DNA of 64,000 bases, taken from contig NZ_KB849998.1 of assembly GCF_000369405.1 (NCBI RefSeq), forward strand, positions 374,548 through 438,547, in the 5' to 3' direction. Of the stretch, positions 10,373 to 20,305 are shown piece by piece. This DNA is from Acinetobacter sp. ANC 3929. Lineage in GTDB: Bacteria > Pseudomonadota > Gammaproteobacteria > Pseudomonadales > Moraxellaceae. The notes under the pieces are model-generated. The model made no database searches. It saw only the letters and a program-made list of their open reading frames with translations, and was not told where the DNA came from. The position numbers were made by a program, and so were the translations under genes. Within the stretch, counting starts at the first letter, position 1, and each line of letters opens with the position of its first letter.

Positions 10373-11479
10373 CTAAATGTAGACCTGGCGATTCAACTGT
10401 TGTTGCAAAGCTGCAATCATATCGGCACGACTGATTATCCCAATCAAACGATGTTCCTCAACCACAGGAATATAGTTAAATGATTTCTCGACAAAGTAAG
10501 GCACCAAATCTTGAATCGGTTGTAAGGGACTCACTGTCACAACTTTATGGCTCATAATTTGACTAACATAGTGCTGCCATGAATTCCGTGGATCTGTTGC
10601 ACCCTTAAACCATTCCACCACTTCATAGAGTGCCAATGTCCCCACCAAATGATCTTCCGCATTTACCACTGGCAGACTCATTAAATTCACGGCTTTAAAC
10701 TTATCCAAAGCCTGATGAATGTCATCTTGCTGATGCAATTTAATCACATCACGGCTCATAATATCCTGACAGACCAATGAGTTAATCAAGCGCTCGTTTG
10801 CATGCGATTGAGCTTCTAAAATGATTTTTTCTAAATCGTACTGGCTAATATCCAATAGCTCAGTGTGATGCTCTAAAGCATATTCAATATCTTTCGGCTG
10901 AATCGAGACTTTCTGGGTCGGTGTAAGATCTTTCGAACGCTCATTCACATGGGCAGTAATCGGATAATGACGCCCAATCAAGCGATTAAAAAAGACTGCA
11001 AACAACAGCAATAAGACCGAGTTGAGTAAAACTGGGTACAAAATGAAATGAAAACCTAAACGATGTACCGCTTCACCGCCTAATACCGCAGTAATCGCCA
11101 CAGCTCCACTTGGAGGATGCAAAGAGTCTGTCGTCATCATCACAAAAATTGCCACCCCAACAGCAACACTAAAAGCACTGGTAAGATCGGGCAGATATTG
11201 CGTACAGGCGACACCAATAAAACCTGCCAAAGTATTGCCAACAATGACATTCCAAGGTTGTGCCAACGGACTGTTTGGTACTGCAAATAGCAACACAGAA
11301 GATGCACCCATCGGGGCGATATACCATGCATTCATGCCACCTAAGACATACCAGCTAATCAATGATGAGATCACCAATCCGCACAAGGCACCGACACCTG
11401 AGAGCATCCTCTCTTTTAAGGGCAAGACCTTATAATTTGGTTTGAGAAAATTTAGCCAGTCTGATTGGGTCAAGCTCAC
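10373..11479 (-). CDS. HPP family membrane protein with C-terminal tandem CBS domains
   Basis: A 368-residue protein in two parts. Residues about 25-165 hold four or more hydrophobic segments with the HPP motif (SLHPPSGAVAITAVLGG), a family linked in some organisms to nitrite transport. Residues about 235-365 form a CBS pair: QDIMSRDVIKLHQQDDIHQAL then SQIMSHKVVTVSPLQPIQDL, ending in GIISRADMIAAL. CBS pairs usually bind adenosine nucleotides and gate the attached domain. The start is GTG, preceded by AAGG at good spacing. The transported substrate is unknown. Confidence 0.88.
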   Translation of the reverse strand: MSLTQSDWLNFLKPNYKVLPLKERMLSGVGALCGLVISSLISWYVLGGMNAWYIAPMGASSVLLFAVPNSPLAQPWNVIVGNTLAGFIGVACTQYLPDLTSAFSVAVGVAIFVMMTTDSLHPPSGAVAITAVLGGEAVHRLGFHFILYPVLLNSVLLLLFAVFFNRLIGRHYPITAHVNERSKDLTPTQKVSIQPKDIEYALEHHTELLDISQYDLEKIILEAQSHANERLINSLVCQDIMSRDVIKLHQQDDIHQALDKFKAVNLMSLPVVNAEDHLVGTLALYEVVEWFKGATDPRNSWQHYVSQIMSHKVVTVSPLQPIQDLVPYFVEKSFNYIPVVEEHRLIGIISRADMIAALQQQLNRQVYI

Positions 11480-11590
11480 AATGTACCTTGCTGGATTCGC
11501 GTGGTTCTACTCGATGCAGAAGTATACGCTGACTTAGACTTAAGGTATATTTAAATTACATTTTTAAGTCATGATGAAAGCTGCTCAAGA

Positions 11591-12007
11591 TTAATTTAAG
11601 TATTCTCTCAACTGCTCCAATCGCTCTGCATATTTTTGCATCGGACAAAATTCATACATTGGTGAACCAATATAAGCACCTGCATTGCGGCACTCTTGAT
11701 CCACAAAATTTTTCCAGAGTTGTTGTGATTTCATGATGTCGTTATAACGTTCAGGCTGCTTGTATTGCTGACTCTGTTTTTTAATTTGATCCAATAACTG
11801 TACAATCTGCTTGGTATACAATGCCTTGGTCTTGTTGCTACAGCTCTCAACGACTGCATTATTGATGTTCCCCAATTTTAACTCTTTGATGGTTTCATCC
11901 ACACAGGTGTTATAAGGATCAGTCGGCTTATCTTGCGCCACAGCCAATATATTCATACTCAAACAAGCCATTGCAACTATGCAGACCTTGGAACTTAATT
12001 TAATCAT
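11591..12007 (-). CDS. secreted LprI-like protein (DUF1311 type)
   Basis: A 138-residue exported protein. The frame is open upstream to 12073, but the ATG at 12007 (MIKLSSKVCIVAMACLSMNILAVAQ) starts a good Sec signal ending ...AVAQ. The mature part has four cysteines and the pattern QLWKNFVDQECRNAGAYIGSP...EFC, typical of the lysozyme-inhibitor LprI/DUF1311 family (W-x-x-[YF]-x-x-x-x-C, then a final C). Whether it inhibits lysozyme cannot be read from sequence. Confidence 0.82.
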   Translation of the reverse strand: MIKLSSKVCIVAMACLSMNILAVAQDKPTDPYNTCVDETIKELKLGNINNAVVESCSNKTKALYTKQIVQLLDQIKKQSQQYKQPERYNDIMKSQQLWKNFVDQECRNAGAYIGSPMYEFCPMQKYAERLEQLREYLN

Positions 12008-12135
12008 TGAACAGCTCTTTTGTTTTTTGATATTTTTAAAACCGTTTCGGGCTTCTATGCTGGGTTCATCCAAGCTTCATTCTAAAATCAATTCCGATCA
12101 CAATGGAATCTGTTTGCAGCAATATAACAGCAGCC

Positions 12136-12930
12136 TTAAACATATTTTTCATTCAGGTAACGCCAATAACGTTTCGGCAGATATTGCACATGCAATTTGA
12201 TATTTTGTCGCTCTTTGATATTGATACTATTAAAATAATCTTTCCAAAGTTGGTCGTATAAAACTTCCTGTTCATCCAGCTGCAACTGGAAACACTGGCT
12301 GCTGCCATTTTGGAGATTACGATCAATCTGATTGGCATCCATCCCCACCTCATGGACATCGTGCAGATCATAATAGAGTCCATATTTGCGTTGCTCATCA
12401 TAAATCAGCCAACGCTGATCCTGATAACGACGCCTAAAATGCGGCTGAATCAAAGGTAATACATTAAAATCGGGACGAACTAAACTCAAAAACAGCCCAT
12501 CTGTGGTTTTCTTAAAACGCACAAAAGCTTCCATCCGATGCTTCTCACGCCCAACTTTTTTAGTCCATTGAGAAATGGCGAGTACACTCGGATGTAAATA
12601 GTCTTTTTCGACTGAAAACTGCTGCTGAAACACATAAATACAGTAATTGAATAGATGCTGATAGGCTTCAAGCGACTCAGATAACGAAGCAAAATAAAAT
12701 TGTCTTAACGCAGATTTAGATAGTTTTTGCTGTAGAGCCGACCAAACCCGTTGTGCATGTTCCTCATGATTGGGAATCTCCACCACAGTCGAAAACAATC
12801 CATGCTGGGCACCTTCAGTTAAACACAGTTGAACCCGAAACTCTTTAAACTGAAAGGCACGAAATACACAATTGAGCAAACCCACCATCGAACCATCAAA
12901 ATAATAATAGGCAACACCACCACTCAACAT
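12136..12930 (-). CDS. TIGR03915-type (DUF4130) predicted DNA repair protein, partner of the radical SAM gene
   Basis: A 264-residue protein opening VAYYYFDGSMVGLLNCVFRAFQ, the family's YxFDGSxxGLLxxVFxA start. The C-terminal part has HFRRRYQDQRWLIYDEQRKYGLYYD, matching the family's R-x-x-W-x-I-x-D core. In many bacteria it is encoded beside, or fused to, a UdgX-type uracil-DNA glycosylase, and it always travels with the radical SAM protein made just upstream here. It starts two bases after that gene's stop, so the two are translated together. No biochemical role is established. No UdgX fusion is present. Confidence 0.87.
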   Translation of the reverse strand: MLSGGVAYYYFDGSMVGLLNCVFRAFQFKEFRVQLCLTEGAQHGLFSTVVEIPNHEEHAQRVWSALQQKLSKSALRQFYFASLSESLEAYQHLFNYCIYVFQQQFSVEKDYLHPSVLAISQWTKKVGREKHRMEAFVRFKKTTDGLFLSLVRPDFNVLPLIQPHFRRRYQDQRWLIYDEQRKYGLYYDLHDVHEVGMDANQIDRNLQNGSSQCFQLQLDEQEVLYDQLWKDYFNSINIKERQNIKLHVQYLPKRYWRYLNEKYV

Positions 12931-12932
12931 GA

Positions 12933-14195
12933 TTAAAATCCCAAACTCAATTGAGGTGAAAGCTGTTTGACGTATTTGGATGATCCTTGGGTTAAAATTT
13001 GCTGACGAATAAAGCTGGAAGAAAGTTCTTTCTGGAAGCGTGGACTGTCTTCACAGCGAACAAAAAACTTTGCCCGTGAATACGCCACACCGAGCTGTTT
13101 TAATAAATCGACATGAATTTTGCCAAAACGACGTGCCTGTACAATTTTCTTGGCTGATTTCACTCCAATGCCGGGCACGCGTAAAATCATGTGGTAATCG
13201 GCACGATTTAAATCCACGGGAAAATGCTCTGGATGACGCAATGCCCAGCTCAGTTTTGGGTCAACGTCTAAATCCAGATGTGGGAAACGTTCATTGACAA
13301 TTTCATTGACCTGAAAACCATAGAAACGCATCAACCAGTCACTTTGATACAGTCGATTTTCGCGTAATAACGGCGGTGCAGACCCAACCGCAGGTAAATA
13401 ATTATTTTCAGTATTAATCGGGACATAACCTGAAAAATAGACCCGCTTTAATTTGAATTCTTTGTAGTGGCGATCTGCCATAAACAACACATCTTGATCG
13501 GTTTCCTGATGGGCACCGACCACCATTTGTGTGGTTTGCCCTGCTGGGACATATTTCGGTACGTGCTTGATAATCTGACGTTCATCTTTCAACTGAATCA
13601 GTCGATCTCGAACCAATCCTAAATCTTTTTGCACTTCTTGATGTGACTTTTCAGGTGCAAAGGCTTTTAATCCCACTTCGGTAGGCATTTCTAAATTAAT
13701 ACTCATCCGATCAGCATACAAACCTGCTTCATGAATCAGCTCAGGTGAAGCACCCGGAATGGTTTTGAGATGAATATAGCCATTAAAGTTTTCTTCTAAG
13801 CGTAGTTTTTTCACCACTTGAAGCATGCGCTCCATAGTGTAATCTGCGGATTTAAAAATACCTGAACTAAGAAACAGCCCTTCAATATAGTTACGTCGAT
13901 AGAAATTGATGGTCAGGTCAACCACTTCCTGTACTGTAAATGCAGCCCGTTTCACATCATTGGAACGACGTGACACACAATAGGCGCAATCAAAAATACA
14001 GACATTACTGAACAGGATTTTCAGCAGAGAAACACAGCGTCCATCTTCGGTATAGCTATGGCAAATCCCTGCCCGACTCGCGTCGCCTAGACCTTTATCT
14101 TTATTTTTACGGTCACTGCCACTGGAGGAACAGGACACATCATATTTGGCAGCGTCCGCTAAAATTTGCAGCTTTTCACGAATGCGATCAGACAT
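12933..14195 (-). CDS. TIGR03916-type putative DNA modification/repair radical SAM protein
   Basis: A 420-residue radical SAM enzyme. The iron-sulphur motif is CIFDCAYC near residues 66-73 (CxxxCxxC), followed by LFLSSGIFKSADYTMERM. The C-terminus has a helix-hairpin-helix (LRVPGIGVKSAKKIVQARRF, near residue 340), a fold that binds DNA without sequence specificity. The radical SAM core joined to HhH is what marks it as DNA-directed. The substrate is unknown. AGG lies upstream of the ATG. It forms a two-gene unit with the downstream DUF4130-type gene. Confidence 0.92.
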   Translation of the reverse strand: MSDRIREKLQILADAAKYDVSCSSSGSDRKNKDKGLGDASRAGICHSYTEDGRCVSLLKILFSNVCIFDCAYCVSRRSNDVKRAAFTVQEVVDLTINFYRRNYIEGLFLSSGIFKSADYTMERMLQVVKKLRLEENFNGYIHLKTIPGASPELIHEAGLYADRMSINLEMPTEVGLKAFAPEKSHQEVQKDLGLVRDRLIQLKDERQIIKHVPKYVPAGQTTQMVVGAHQETDQDVLFMADRHYKEFKLKRVYFSGYVPINTENNYLPAVGSAPPLLRENRLYQSDWLMRFYGFQVNEIVNERFPHLDLDVDPKLSWALRHPEHFPVDLNRADYHMILRVPGIGVKSAKKIVQARRFGKIHVDLLKQLGVAYSRAKFFVRCEDSPRFQKELSSSFIRQQILTQGSSKYVKQLSPQLSLGF

Positions 14196-14280
14196 TTCAA
14201 ACGACCTGAAGAAAACATAGAATATCGTTTTAAAATTAGCATTTCAAAGTTGTGAAATTAAGAGGATGAGCGATGTAATA

Positions 14281-14322
14281 CGTCATGAGGTGACGTGTGG
14301 ATTTTCACTTTAAATCCACATG
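14281..14322. repeat. two adjacent inverted repeats upstream of glyQ
   Basis: CGTCA and TGACG flank TGAGG at 14281-14295. Just beyond, TGTGGATTT (14296-14304) pairs perfectly with AAATCCACA (14312-14320) around a seven-base loop. No T tract follows on either strand, so an ordinary terminator is unlikely. Confidence 0.6.
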
Positions 14323-14423
14323 ACTCATTTCAACGTCATTTAATCGATCTATAAATATAATTAAGAAGAATCGATCTATTCTTTATTTCTGATCAGAACT
14401 TGCGAGCGAACTGTTAGAAGCCT

Positions 14424-14452
14424 TTGCCACCCACCACCAAAATCCTTATACT
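14424..14452 (+). promoter_or_regulatory. glyQS promoter
   Basis: TTGCCA (14424-14429) and TATACT (14447-14452) are exactly 17 bases apart, close to the sigma-70 ideal. Transcription would start near 14459, giving a leader of about 30 bases before the ATG at 14489. Confidence 0.7.
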
Positions 14453-14488
14453 TAACCACAATTTTTGTTTGATTCCAGTGGATGCACC

Positions 14489-15478
14489 ATGAGTCGTGCT
14501 ATATCGCATATTGACACATTTCAGGGCTTGATTCTTGCCCTACAAAACTATTGGGCGGAGCAAGGCTGCGTCGTATTACAACCATATGATATGGAAATGG
14601 GCGCAGGAACATTCCACACTGCAACCTTCTTACGTGCATTGGGGCCAGAAACCTGGAACGCGGCTTATGTTCAACCATCACGTCGTCCGAAAGACGGTCG
14701 TTATGGCGAAAACCCGAACCGTTTACAACACTACTATCAGTTCCAAGTGGTACTTAAGCCAAACCCAGATAATATCCAGCAGCTTTATCTCGATTCATTA
14801 AAAGCAATCGGCATTGATACGCTGACACATGACATTCGTTTCGTGGAAGATAACTGGGAATCTCCAACACTTGGTGCTTGGGGCTTAGGTTGGGAAGTCT
14901 GGTTAAATGGTATGGAAGTGACTCAGTTCACTTACTTCCAGCAAGTTGGTGGTATTGAATGTTACCCAGTCACAGGTGAGATCACTTACGGCTTAGAGCG
15001 TCTTGCCATGTACCTTCAAGGTGTAGACTCAGTTTACGATCTGGTTTGGACTAAAGGTCAATTCGGTACAGTTACGTATGGTGATGTATTCCATCAAAAC
15101 GAAGTTGAGCAATCAACCTATAACTTCGAATATGCACCAGTCGATAAAATGTTTGAATTATTCGACTTCTATGAAGCCGAAGCATCTCGTTTAATCGAAG
15201 CTGAATTACCACTTCCTGCATATGAACAGGTTATCAAAGCATCACATTGCTTTAACTTGCTCGATGCACGCGGTGCGATTTCTGTGACTGAACGTCAACG
15301 TTATATTTTACGTGTCCGTACTTTAGCGCGTTCAATTGCACAAAGTTATGTGGCTGCCCGTGCCAAACTTGGTTTCCCGATGGCAGAACCACATTTGCGT
15401 GATGAAGTATTGGCTCAGCTTAAAGCACAAGTTGAGGCAGAAGCAGCCCAAGCTGAAAAAGCGAAGGAGAATAAATAA
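14489..15478 (+). CDS. glyQ: glycine--tRNA ligase, alpha subunit
   Basis: Catalytic subunit of the bacterial alpha2beta2 glycyl-tRNA synthetase, which charges tRNA-Gly. It is 329 residues from [14 protein letters not shown]. Family landmarks are [25 protein letters not shown] and [21 protein letters not shown], and the active-site region [21 protein letters not shown]. An in-frame TTG at 14465 would add eight residues, but the ATG fits other GlyQ proteins and the promoter. The Ala/Glu/Lys-rich tail is slightly extended. The stop TAA overlaps the glyS ATG by one base. Confidence 0.99.
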   Translation: MSRAISHIDTFQGLILALQNYWAEQGCVVLQPYDMEMGAGTFHTATFLRALGPETWNAAYVQPSRRPKDGRYGENPNRLQHYYQFQVVLKPNPDNIQQLYLDSLKAIGIDTLTHDIRFVEDNWESPTLGAWGLGWEVWLNGMEVTQFTYFQQVGGIECYPVTGEITYGLERLAMYLQGVDSVYDLVWTKGQFGTVTYGDVFHQNEVEQSTYNFEYAPVDKMFELFDFYEAEASRLIEAELPLPAYEQVIKASHCFNLLDARGAISVTERQRYILRVRTLARSIAQSYVAARAKLGFPMAEPHLRDEVLAQLKAQVEAEAAQAEKAKENK

Positions 15479-17547
15479 TGACTAAGCATACAGTTTTATT
15501 CGAACTTGGCTGTGAAGAACTTCCACCAAAAAGCTTAAAAACTTTGCGTGACGCACTTAAAGCAGAAACTGAAAAAGGCTTAAAAGATGCAGGCTTAAAC
15601 TTCGCTTCTATCGAAGCCTATGCTGCTCCACGTCGTTTAGCATTGAAAATTGTTGATATCGATGCTGCTCAAGCAGACACACAAAAACGTTTTGATGGCC
15701 CTGCTGTACAAGCGGCTTATGATGCTGAAGGTAATGCAACTAAAGCACTTGAAGGCTTTATGCGCGGTCAAGGCATTACGGTTGACCAACTTTCAACTTT
15801 CCAAGCAGGTAAAGTTGAGAAAGTGTGCTTCCTGAAAGATGTCAAAGGTCAAAGCCTTGATGTTTTATTGCCGCAAATTTTACAGACAGCATTGGATAAC
15901 TTACCTATCGCAAAACGTATGCGTTCAGCGGCAAGCCGTACTGAATTCGTACGTCCAGTAAAATGGGTGGTATTGCTGAAAGATGATCAAGTGGTTGAAG
16001 CAACCATTCAAGATCATAAAGCAGGGAATGTGACTTATGGTCATCGTTTCCATGCGCCTGAAGCCGTGACTTTGGCTCATGCTAATGACTACTTGGCGAC
16101 TTTAGAACAAGCCTATGTGGTTGCAAACTTTGAAAAGCGTCAAGCGACGATTCAAGCACAAGTGAAAAAGCTAGCTGATGAAGTGAATGCCACTGCGATT
16201 GTGCCAGCAGATTTGCTTGATGAAGTGACTAGCTTGGTTGAATGGCCTGTAGCTTTACGTGCAACTTTCGAAGAGCGTTATTTGGCTGTTCCACAAGAAG
16301 CCTTGATTACCACCATGCAAGATAACCAGAAGTATTTCTGCTTAATCAACGCCGAAGGTAAATTGCAGCCTTACTTCATTACCATTTCAAATATTGAGTC
16401 GAAAGATCCGATTCAAATTATTGAAGGAAATGAGAAAGTTGTACGCCCTCGTTTGTCTGATGCGGAATTCTTCTTCTTACAAGACCAAAAGCAACCGCTT
16501 GCGTCTCGTAAAGAAAAATTAGCCAACATGGTGTTCCAAGCACAATTGGGCACACTTTGGGATAAATCAGAACGTATTGCGAAATTGGCTGTGGCATTAT
16601 CTCCAATTACGGGTGCCAATGTTGCTGATGCTGAGAAAGCTGCGTTACTTGCGAAATGTGACTTAACTTCTGAACTGGTGGGTGAATTCCCAGAACTTCA
16701 AGGGATTGCAGGCACGTACTATGCACGCCTTGAAGGTGAGAATAATGAAGTTGCCGAAGCTTTAGGTGAGCAGTATTTACCGAAATTTGCGGGTGATGTA
16801 TTGCCGCAAACCAAAACTGGCACAACCATTGCCCTTGCGGATCGTTTAGATACTTTGGTCGGTATTTTCGGTATCGGTCAAGCACCAACAGGTTCGAAAG
16901 ATCCATTTGCATTACGTCGTTCTGCAATCGGTATCTTACGTTTAATCATCGAAAATGAACTTGATGTGACCATTGAAGAACTCGTTAACTTTGCCTTGCA
17001 AGGTTATGGCGATGTTGTTAAGGATCATGACAAGACACGTACGGATGCAGTGGCTTTCCTTGAAGGCCGTTACCGTGCCAAATACGAAGATCAGGGCGTA
17101 GCGGTTGATGTGATTCAGGCGGTTCAAGCGCTTGCACCAAAATCTCCACTTGATTTTGATAAGCGTGTGACTGCGGTCAATCATTTCCGTACTTTGCCAG
17201 AAGCGGCTGCATTGGCTGCGGCAAATAAACGTGTTGCCAATATTCTTGCCAAAGAAGCGACACCAGAAGGTGCTGTGGTTGAAGCGAATCTGGTTGAAGC
17301 TGCTGAAAAAGCACTTTATGCAGAGTTGTCTGCGCTCACACCTGTGGTTCAGCCATTGCTTGCTGCGCGCAACTATACCGAAGCATTGTCTAAGCTGGCT
17401 GCACTTCGTGCGCCAATTGATGCCTTCTTTGAAGGCGTGATGGTGATGGCTGATGATGCAGAGTTAAAAGCCAACCGTTTACGCTTACTCGCTCAGTTGC
17501 GTGATTTGTTCACGGCAATTGCCGATGTGAGTGTATTGCAGGGTTAA
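15478..17547 (+). CDS. glyS: glycine--tRNA ligase, beta subunit
   Basis: Beta subunit of the tetrameric glycyl-tRNA synthetase, carrying the tRNA-binding and anticodon-recognising domains. It is 689 residues, the normal length. It opens [20 protein letters not shown] and contains [10 protein letters not shown] and the HD-like core with [27 protein letters not shown] near residue 455. The ATG overlaps the glyQ stop by one base, with GAAGGAG upstream inside glyQ, so translation is coupled and gives an even subunit ratio. A terminator follows. Confidence 0.99.
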   Translation: MTKHTVLFELGCEELPPKSLKTLRDALKAETEKGLKDAGLNFASIEAYAAPRRLALKIVDIDAAQADTQKRFDGPAVQAAYDAEGNATKALEGFMRGQGITVDQLSTFQAGKVEKVCFLKDVKGQSLDVLLPQILQTALDNLPIAKRMRSAASRTEFVRPVKWVVLLKDDQVVEATIQDHKAGNVTYGHRFHAPEAVTLAHANDYLATLEQAYVVANFEKRQATIQAQVKKLADEVNATAIVPADLLDEVTSLVEWPVALRATFEERYLAVPQEALITTMQDNQKYFCLINAEGKLQPYFITISNIESKDPIQIIEGNEKVVRPRLSDAEFFFLQDQKQPLASRKEKLANMVFQAQLGTLWDKSERIAKLAVALSPITGANVADAEKAALLAKCDLTSELVGEFPELQGIAGTYYARLEGENNEVAEALGEQYLPKFAGDVLPQTKTGTTIALADRLDTLVGIFGIGQAPTGSKDPFALRRSAIGILRLIIENELDVTIEELVNFALQGYGDVVKDHDKTRTDAVAFLEGRYRAKYEDQGVAVDVIQAVQALAPKSPLDFDKRVTAVNHFRTLPEAAALAAANKRVANILAKEATPEGAVVEANLVEAAEKALYAELSALTPVVQPLLAARNYTEALSKLAALRAPIDAFFEGVMVMADDAELKANRLRLLAQLRDLFTAIADVSVLQG

Positions 17548-17564
17548 GCAATAAACGACAATTT

Positions 17565-17594
17565 AATAAAGGGATCTATCAAGATCCCTTTATT
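17565..17594 (+). terminator. terminator after glyS
   Basis: AATAAAGGGATCT pairs with AGATCCCTTTATT around a four-base loop, ending in a T-rich run. Confidence 0.8.
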
Positions 17595-17722
17595 ATTTCT
17601 GAATAGAAATTCATTCTTTATACATAACTGTATCAATTTCATATCATCGACACTCTTTTCTTCTACCGAGCGATAAGATATAAAATCTCGATTGCGAAGC
17701 TATCGCTGAAAGGACAGAAAAG

Positions 17723-18148
17723 ATGATGAATAAAGTACAAATATTATGTGTTACGACTGCACTAGTGGCATCGTCTTCTCTATGGGCAGCAGATACAGCC
17801 AACAATGCGACAACCAATGCACCCAATGCTGTCCCTGAAAAAGCCATGCCCTATGGTGATAACCCAAGCTTAGGTCGTGTCTTGTTGTATAAAACAGGCA
17901 AAGGCATGCAAAATCTCGGTGATTCAATCCAAGGCGCATCAGAGAACACATCACAAAAGATGAGTGAAAAATGGAAGAGCACCAAAGAATACACTGCTGA
18001 ACAGTCTGAAATTGTGCAAGAGCAAACCAAGAAAGCAACACAGTATACCGCGAAGAAATGGCAAGACACCAAAGATGCTGTGGTTGGAACCAATGAAGGT
18101 AATGTCCCAATCGAACGAGCTGGACTCAGCCAACCTTCAAATAACTAA
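17723..18148 (+). CDS. small secreted LEA/hydrophilin-like protein
   Basis: A 141-residue protein with a Sec signal (MMNKVQILCVTTALVASSSLWA-AD). The mature region lacks hydrophobic clusters and Cys. Its middle is a run of amphipathic helix repeats rich in Lys, Glu, Thr and Gln (SENTSQKMSEKWKSTKEYTA, KKATQYTAKKWQDTK), like LEA or apolipoprotein-type 11-mers. AAAGGACAGAAAAG precedes the ATG pair. Acinetobacter is known to carry hydrophilins that aid desiccation survival; this is similar in composition, but orthology is not claimed. Terminator follows. Function unknown. Confidence 0.75.
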   Translation: MMNKVQILCVTTALVASSSLWAADTANNATTNAPNAVPEKAMPYGDNPSLGRVLLYKTGKGMQNLGDSIQGASENTSQKMSEKWKSTKEYTAEQSEIVQEQTKKATQYTAKKWQDTKDAVVGTNEGNVPIERAGLSQPSNN

Positions 18149-18154
18149 ATCCAG

Positions 18155-18180
18155 AACCTCTACGTTGTAGAGGTTTTTTT
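18155..18180 (+). terminator. terminator
   Basis: AACCTCTAC pairs with GTAGAGGTT and a run of T follows. Confidence 0.88.
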
Positions 18181-18370
18181 ATGCTGCGTCATTCAGCAAA
18201 ACAGTGCTTTACCTTGCCCCAATGATAGACCATTTGCTCGCATCGCTTCTGTTATAGTGATTTGAAAAATAGGCTTTAAATTTACAGTGTATGCTCAAAA
18301 CATTCCTTGAACTTCACGGGTCTTGCCGACACACTAAATCGCATAAATTCATCGGACTGGAATTTTGCAC

Positions 18371-18781
18371 ATGACGCAACGCACTTTCAAAATAATTCTT
18401 CTTTCCTGCATCAGTGCAATCAGTTTTACTGCTTGCTCAGCACTTTCTACACAGAACAATGGCGCACAAACATTACAGCAAGTGAAAAATATTGGTGCCA
18501 CACCATCCACTGAAGGTAATCTTGCAAAACTGATCAAACAGGAAAATCACTGCAACATCGAATTTACTGGATATTTTGATGGTGGTCAGGCGATTGAACA
18601 TTGGATCTTTAACCAAAATGGTTTAATTTCAGCAAGCTCGACCACCCAGCACTATAAAGATAAAACGCTTGCTCAACCAACAACCGCAACCGCTTTTGAT
18701 GTGCAAGATGCGACGGTTCAAGCCAATTTTCACAAACTACAAAGTAACTTTAGTACGGATAAGCTAGCACAATGTCATTAA
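18371..18781 (+). CDS. small lipoprotein of unknown function
   Basis: A 136-residue lipoprotein starting MTQRTFKIILLSCISAISFTACSA (lipobox FTAC). A TTG two codons earlier is also in frame, but the ATG at 18371 is the natural start. The mature part has a Thr/Asn/Gln-rich beta pattern and two further cysteines (NHCNIEF and the terminal QCH) that may form a disulphide. No family recognised. Its 3' end marks the left border of the tandem duplication: a degenerate copy of its last codons appears near 22001-22065. Confidence 0.7.
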   Translation: MTQRTFKIILLSCISAISFTACSALSTQNNGAQTLQQVKNIGATPSTEGNLAKLIKQENHCNIEFTGYFDGGQAIEHWIFNQNGLISASSTTQHYKDKTLAQPTTATAFDVQDATVQANFHKLQSNFSTDKLAQCH

Positions 18782-18792
18782 GTCGATAAAAA

Positions 18793-18824
18793 ACTCGTTG
18801 CATCTATCTCTAGCTGCAACGAGT
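18793..18824. terminator. hairpin between the convergent lipoprotein and peptidase 1 genes
   Basis: ACTCGTTGCA (18793-18802) pairs with TGCAACGAGT (18815-18824). A tracts before it could serve as a T tract on the minus strand, so it probably ends the peptidase transcript. A mutated copy lies at 22078-22107. Confidence 0.55.
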
Positions 18825-18873
18825 CATGGCTTTTAAACTATTTTTGGATCGATCTTTACACTATAAAATAATC

Positions 18874-20229
18874 TTAATTCGAACTGAGTCCGCTGGTTGC
18901 AGACAGTAAATCAATACGTGGGAACACCAGACCTGTACGCGTATCAGTAATCGGCTTACCTGTCACTCTCAAACGATTTACGGTTTGATCGATGGTCTCT
19001 GATGGTGTCACGCCATTGGCACGCAACAATGCGATTGCTCCTGCCACATGCGGTGCTGCTTGTGAAGTCCCACCTTGAGTTTCACCACCTGCTGTAATCA
19101 TGGCACCAGGTGCAAGTAAAGTGACGAGCGAACCACCATTACTGAAACATGTCACTTTATCGGCAGCTGTAGTTGGATCAGAACATTTCAACGGATTGCC
19201 CCAAGATACACCACCAATATTACTATCATACACCGCGCCTACTCGTACCGCACCTTTCACACATGCAGGCGAAGAAATCCCATCCGCGAAGGCATCATTA
19301 CCCGAAGCCACTACAGGTACAACACCTGCTGCACGCGCATTGGCAAAAGCAGTACTATAACTACTGTTGCTACATTCAGATGTGTATTTCACTCCAGATA
19401 CACCCAAGCTTAAATTAATCGCTTTAATGTTATAGGTTTGCGCATTATTTACGGCCCAGTTAATGCCTGCCAAAATATCACTGTCGTAGGCAGTACTTGC
19501 CCATTGCCCTTGTGATCGGACTTTTCTAAATGCATCAATCCCAATAATTTTGGTTTTAGATGCAACTTTGGCAACAATCCCAGAAACATTACTGCCATGG
19601 CCATCATCATCCAAGCTATTGTCATCTGGGGCGCTATCAAAGGCATAAACCACGCGACAGGTCGACGCTGGGGTATTAACCGCAGTACAGCTAAAGTCAG
19701 CATGTTTATAATTCACTCCAGTATCAATCACCACTACACTCGTCCCCTCACCTGTAAAGCCATTTGTGACTGCTTGAGGTTGATTAATTAAAGGTAGACT
19801 TTCCATTGTGGTGGCAACATTCTTACGGTTTGGATAAACACCCTTTACAGTCGGATCATTTAAAACCTGCGCTAAGGTTTCACGATTGTGAATACGATAT
19901 AAGCCCAGAGGCAAACCATTAAACTCACGCAAGGTTTGAAAACCTGCTGCTTTGGCAAATTTATTTTTGAACTGACTTTTACCATCTGCAATCAGGCTAC
20001 GCTTTTCCCGCCCAAAAGCAGTGCTGGTTGCACTGGTATCGTACTCAATCAATAAATCATTGGAATCATTGTCGACTAAGGCATCCACATTAATTTTGCC
20101 ATTCGACACTTTATTTAATGCTGCGGTGCTGAGTCGTTGTTTAAGTTGGACAGCATCAAGTGCTGCGGCAGAGGTTGTGGTGGTATAAAAAGCACATAAG
20201 CTTATAAGTAATAAGGTTTTATTGTTCAC
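18874..20229 (-). CDS. secreted subtilisin-like serine peptidase (S8), copy 1
   Basis: A 451-residue exported peptidase. It starts at a GTG preceded by GGAG seven bases away, and has a signal peptide of about 21 residues (ISLCAFYTTTTSA). Residues about 25-150 look like an inhibitor-I9-type propeptide, ending NDPTVKGVYPNR. The catalytic domain has all landmarks: Asp169 (VVVIDTGV), His211 (DDGHGSNVSGIVA), oxyanion Asn311 (VVASGNDAF) and Ser389 (GGTSQAAPHVAGAIALL). Paired cysteines suggest disulphides. It lies 76 bases downstream of a small membrane-protein gene in the same direction. A paralogue (22156-23508) shares nearly the same propeptide but a diverged catalytic domain. Confidence 0.93.
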   Translation of the reverse strand: MNNKTLLLISLCAFYTTTTSAAALDAVQLKQRLSTAALNKVSNGKINVDALVDNDSNDLLIEYDTSATSTAFGREKRSLIADGKSQFKNKFAKAAGFQTLREFNGLPLGLYRIHNRETLAQVLNDPTVKGVYPNRKNVATTMESLPLINQPQAVTNGFTGEGTSVVVIDTGVNYKHADFSCTAVNTPASTCRVVYAFDSAPDDNSLDDDGHGSNVSGIVAKVASKTKIIGIDAFRKVRSQGQWASTAYDSDILAGINWAVNNAQTYNIKAINLSLGVSGVKYTSECSNSSYSTAFANARAAGVVPVVASGNDAFADGISSPACVKGAVRVGAVYDSNIGGVSWGNPLKCSDPTTAADKVTCFSNGGSLVTLLAPGAMITAGGETQGGTSQAAPHVAGAIALLRANGVTPSETIDQTVNRLRVTGKPITDTRTGLVFPRIDLLSATSGLSSN

Positions 20230-20305
20230 TATTGATCTCCATCGTTCTTGGATAAAGAACGGTTCTTAATATCTGTTTTTCTTGGATAAAAGAAACCCAG
20301 ACGAT

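Noticed and set aside
14196..14488. T-box or other tRNA-sensing leader for glyQS
   Set aside because: The promoter gives a leader of only about 30 bases, too short for a T-box, and no T-box sequence or terminator/antiterminator pair is visible.
16607..17184. Minus-strand ORFs of 106 and 80 codons inside glyS
   Set aside because: Antisense shadows of a conserved synthetase gene, with non-coding composition.
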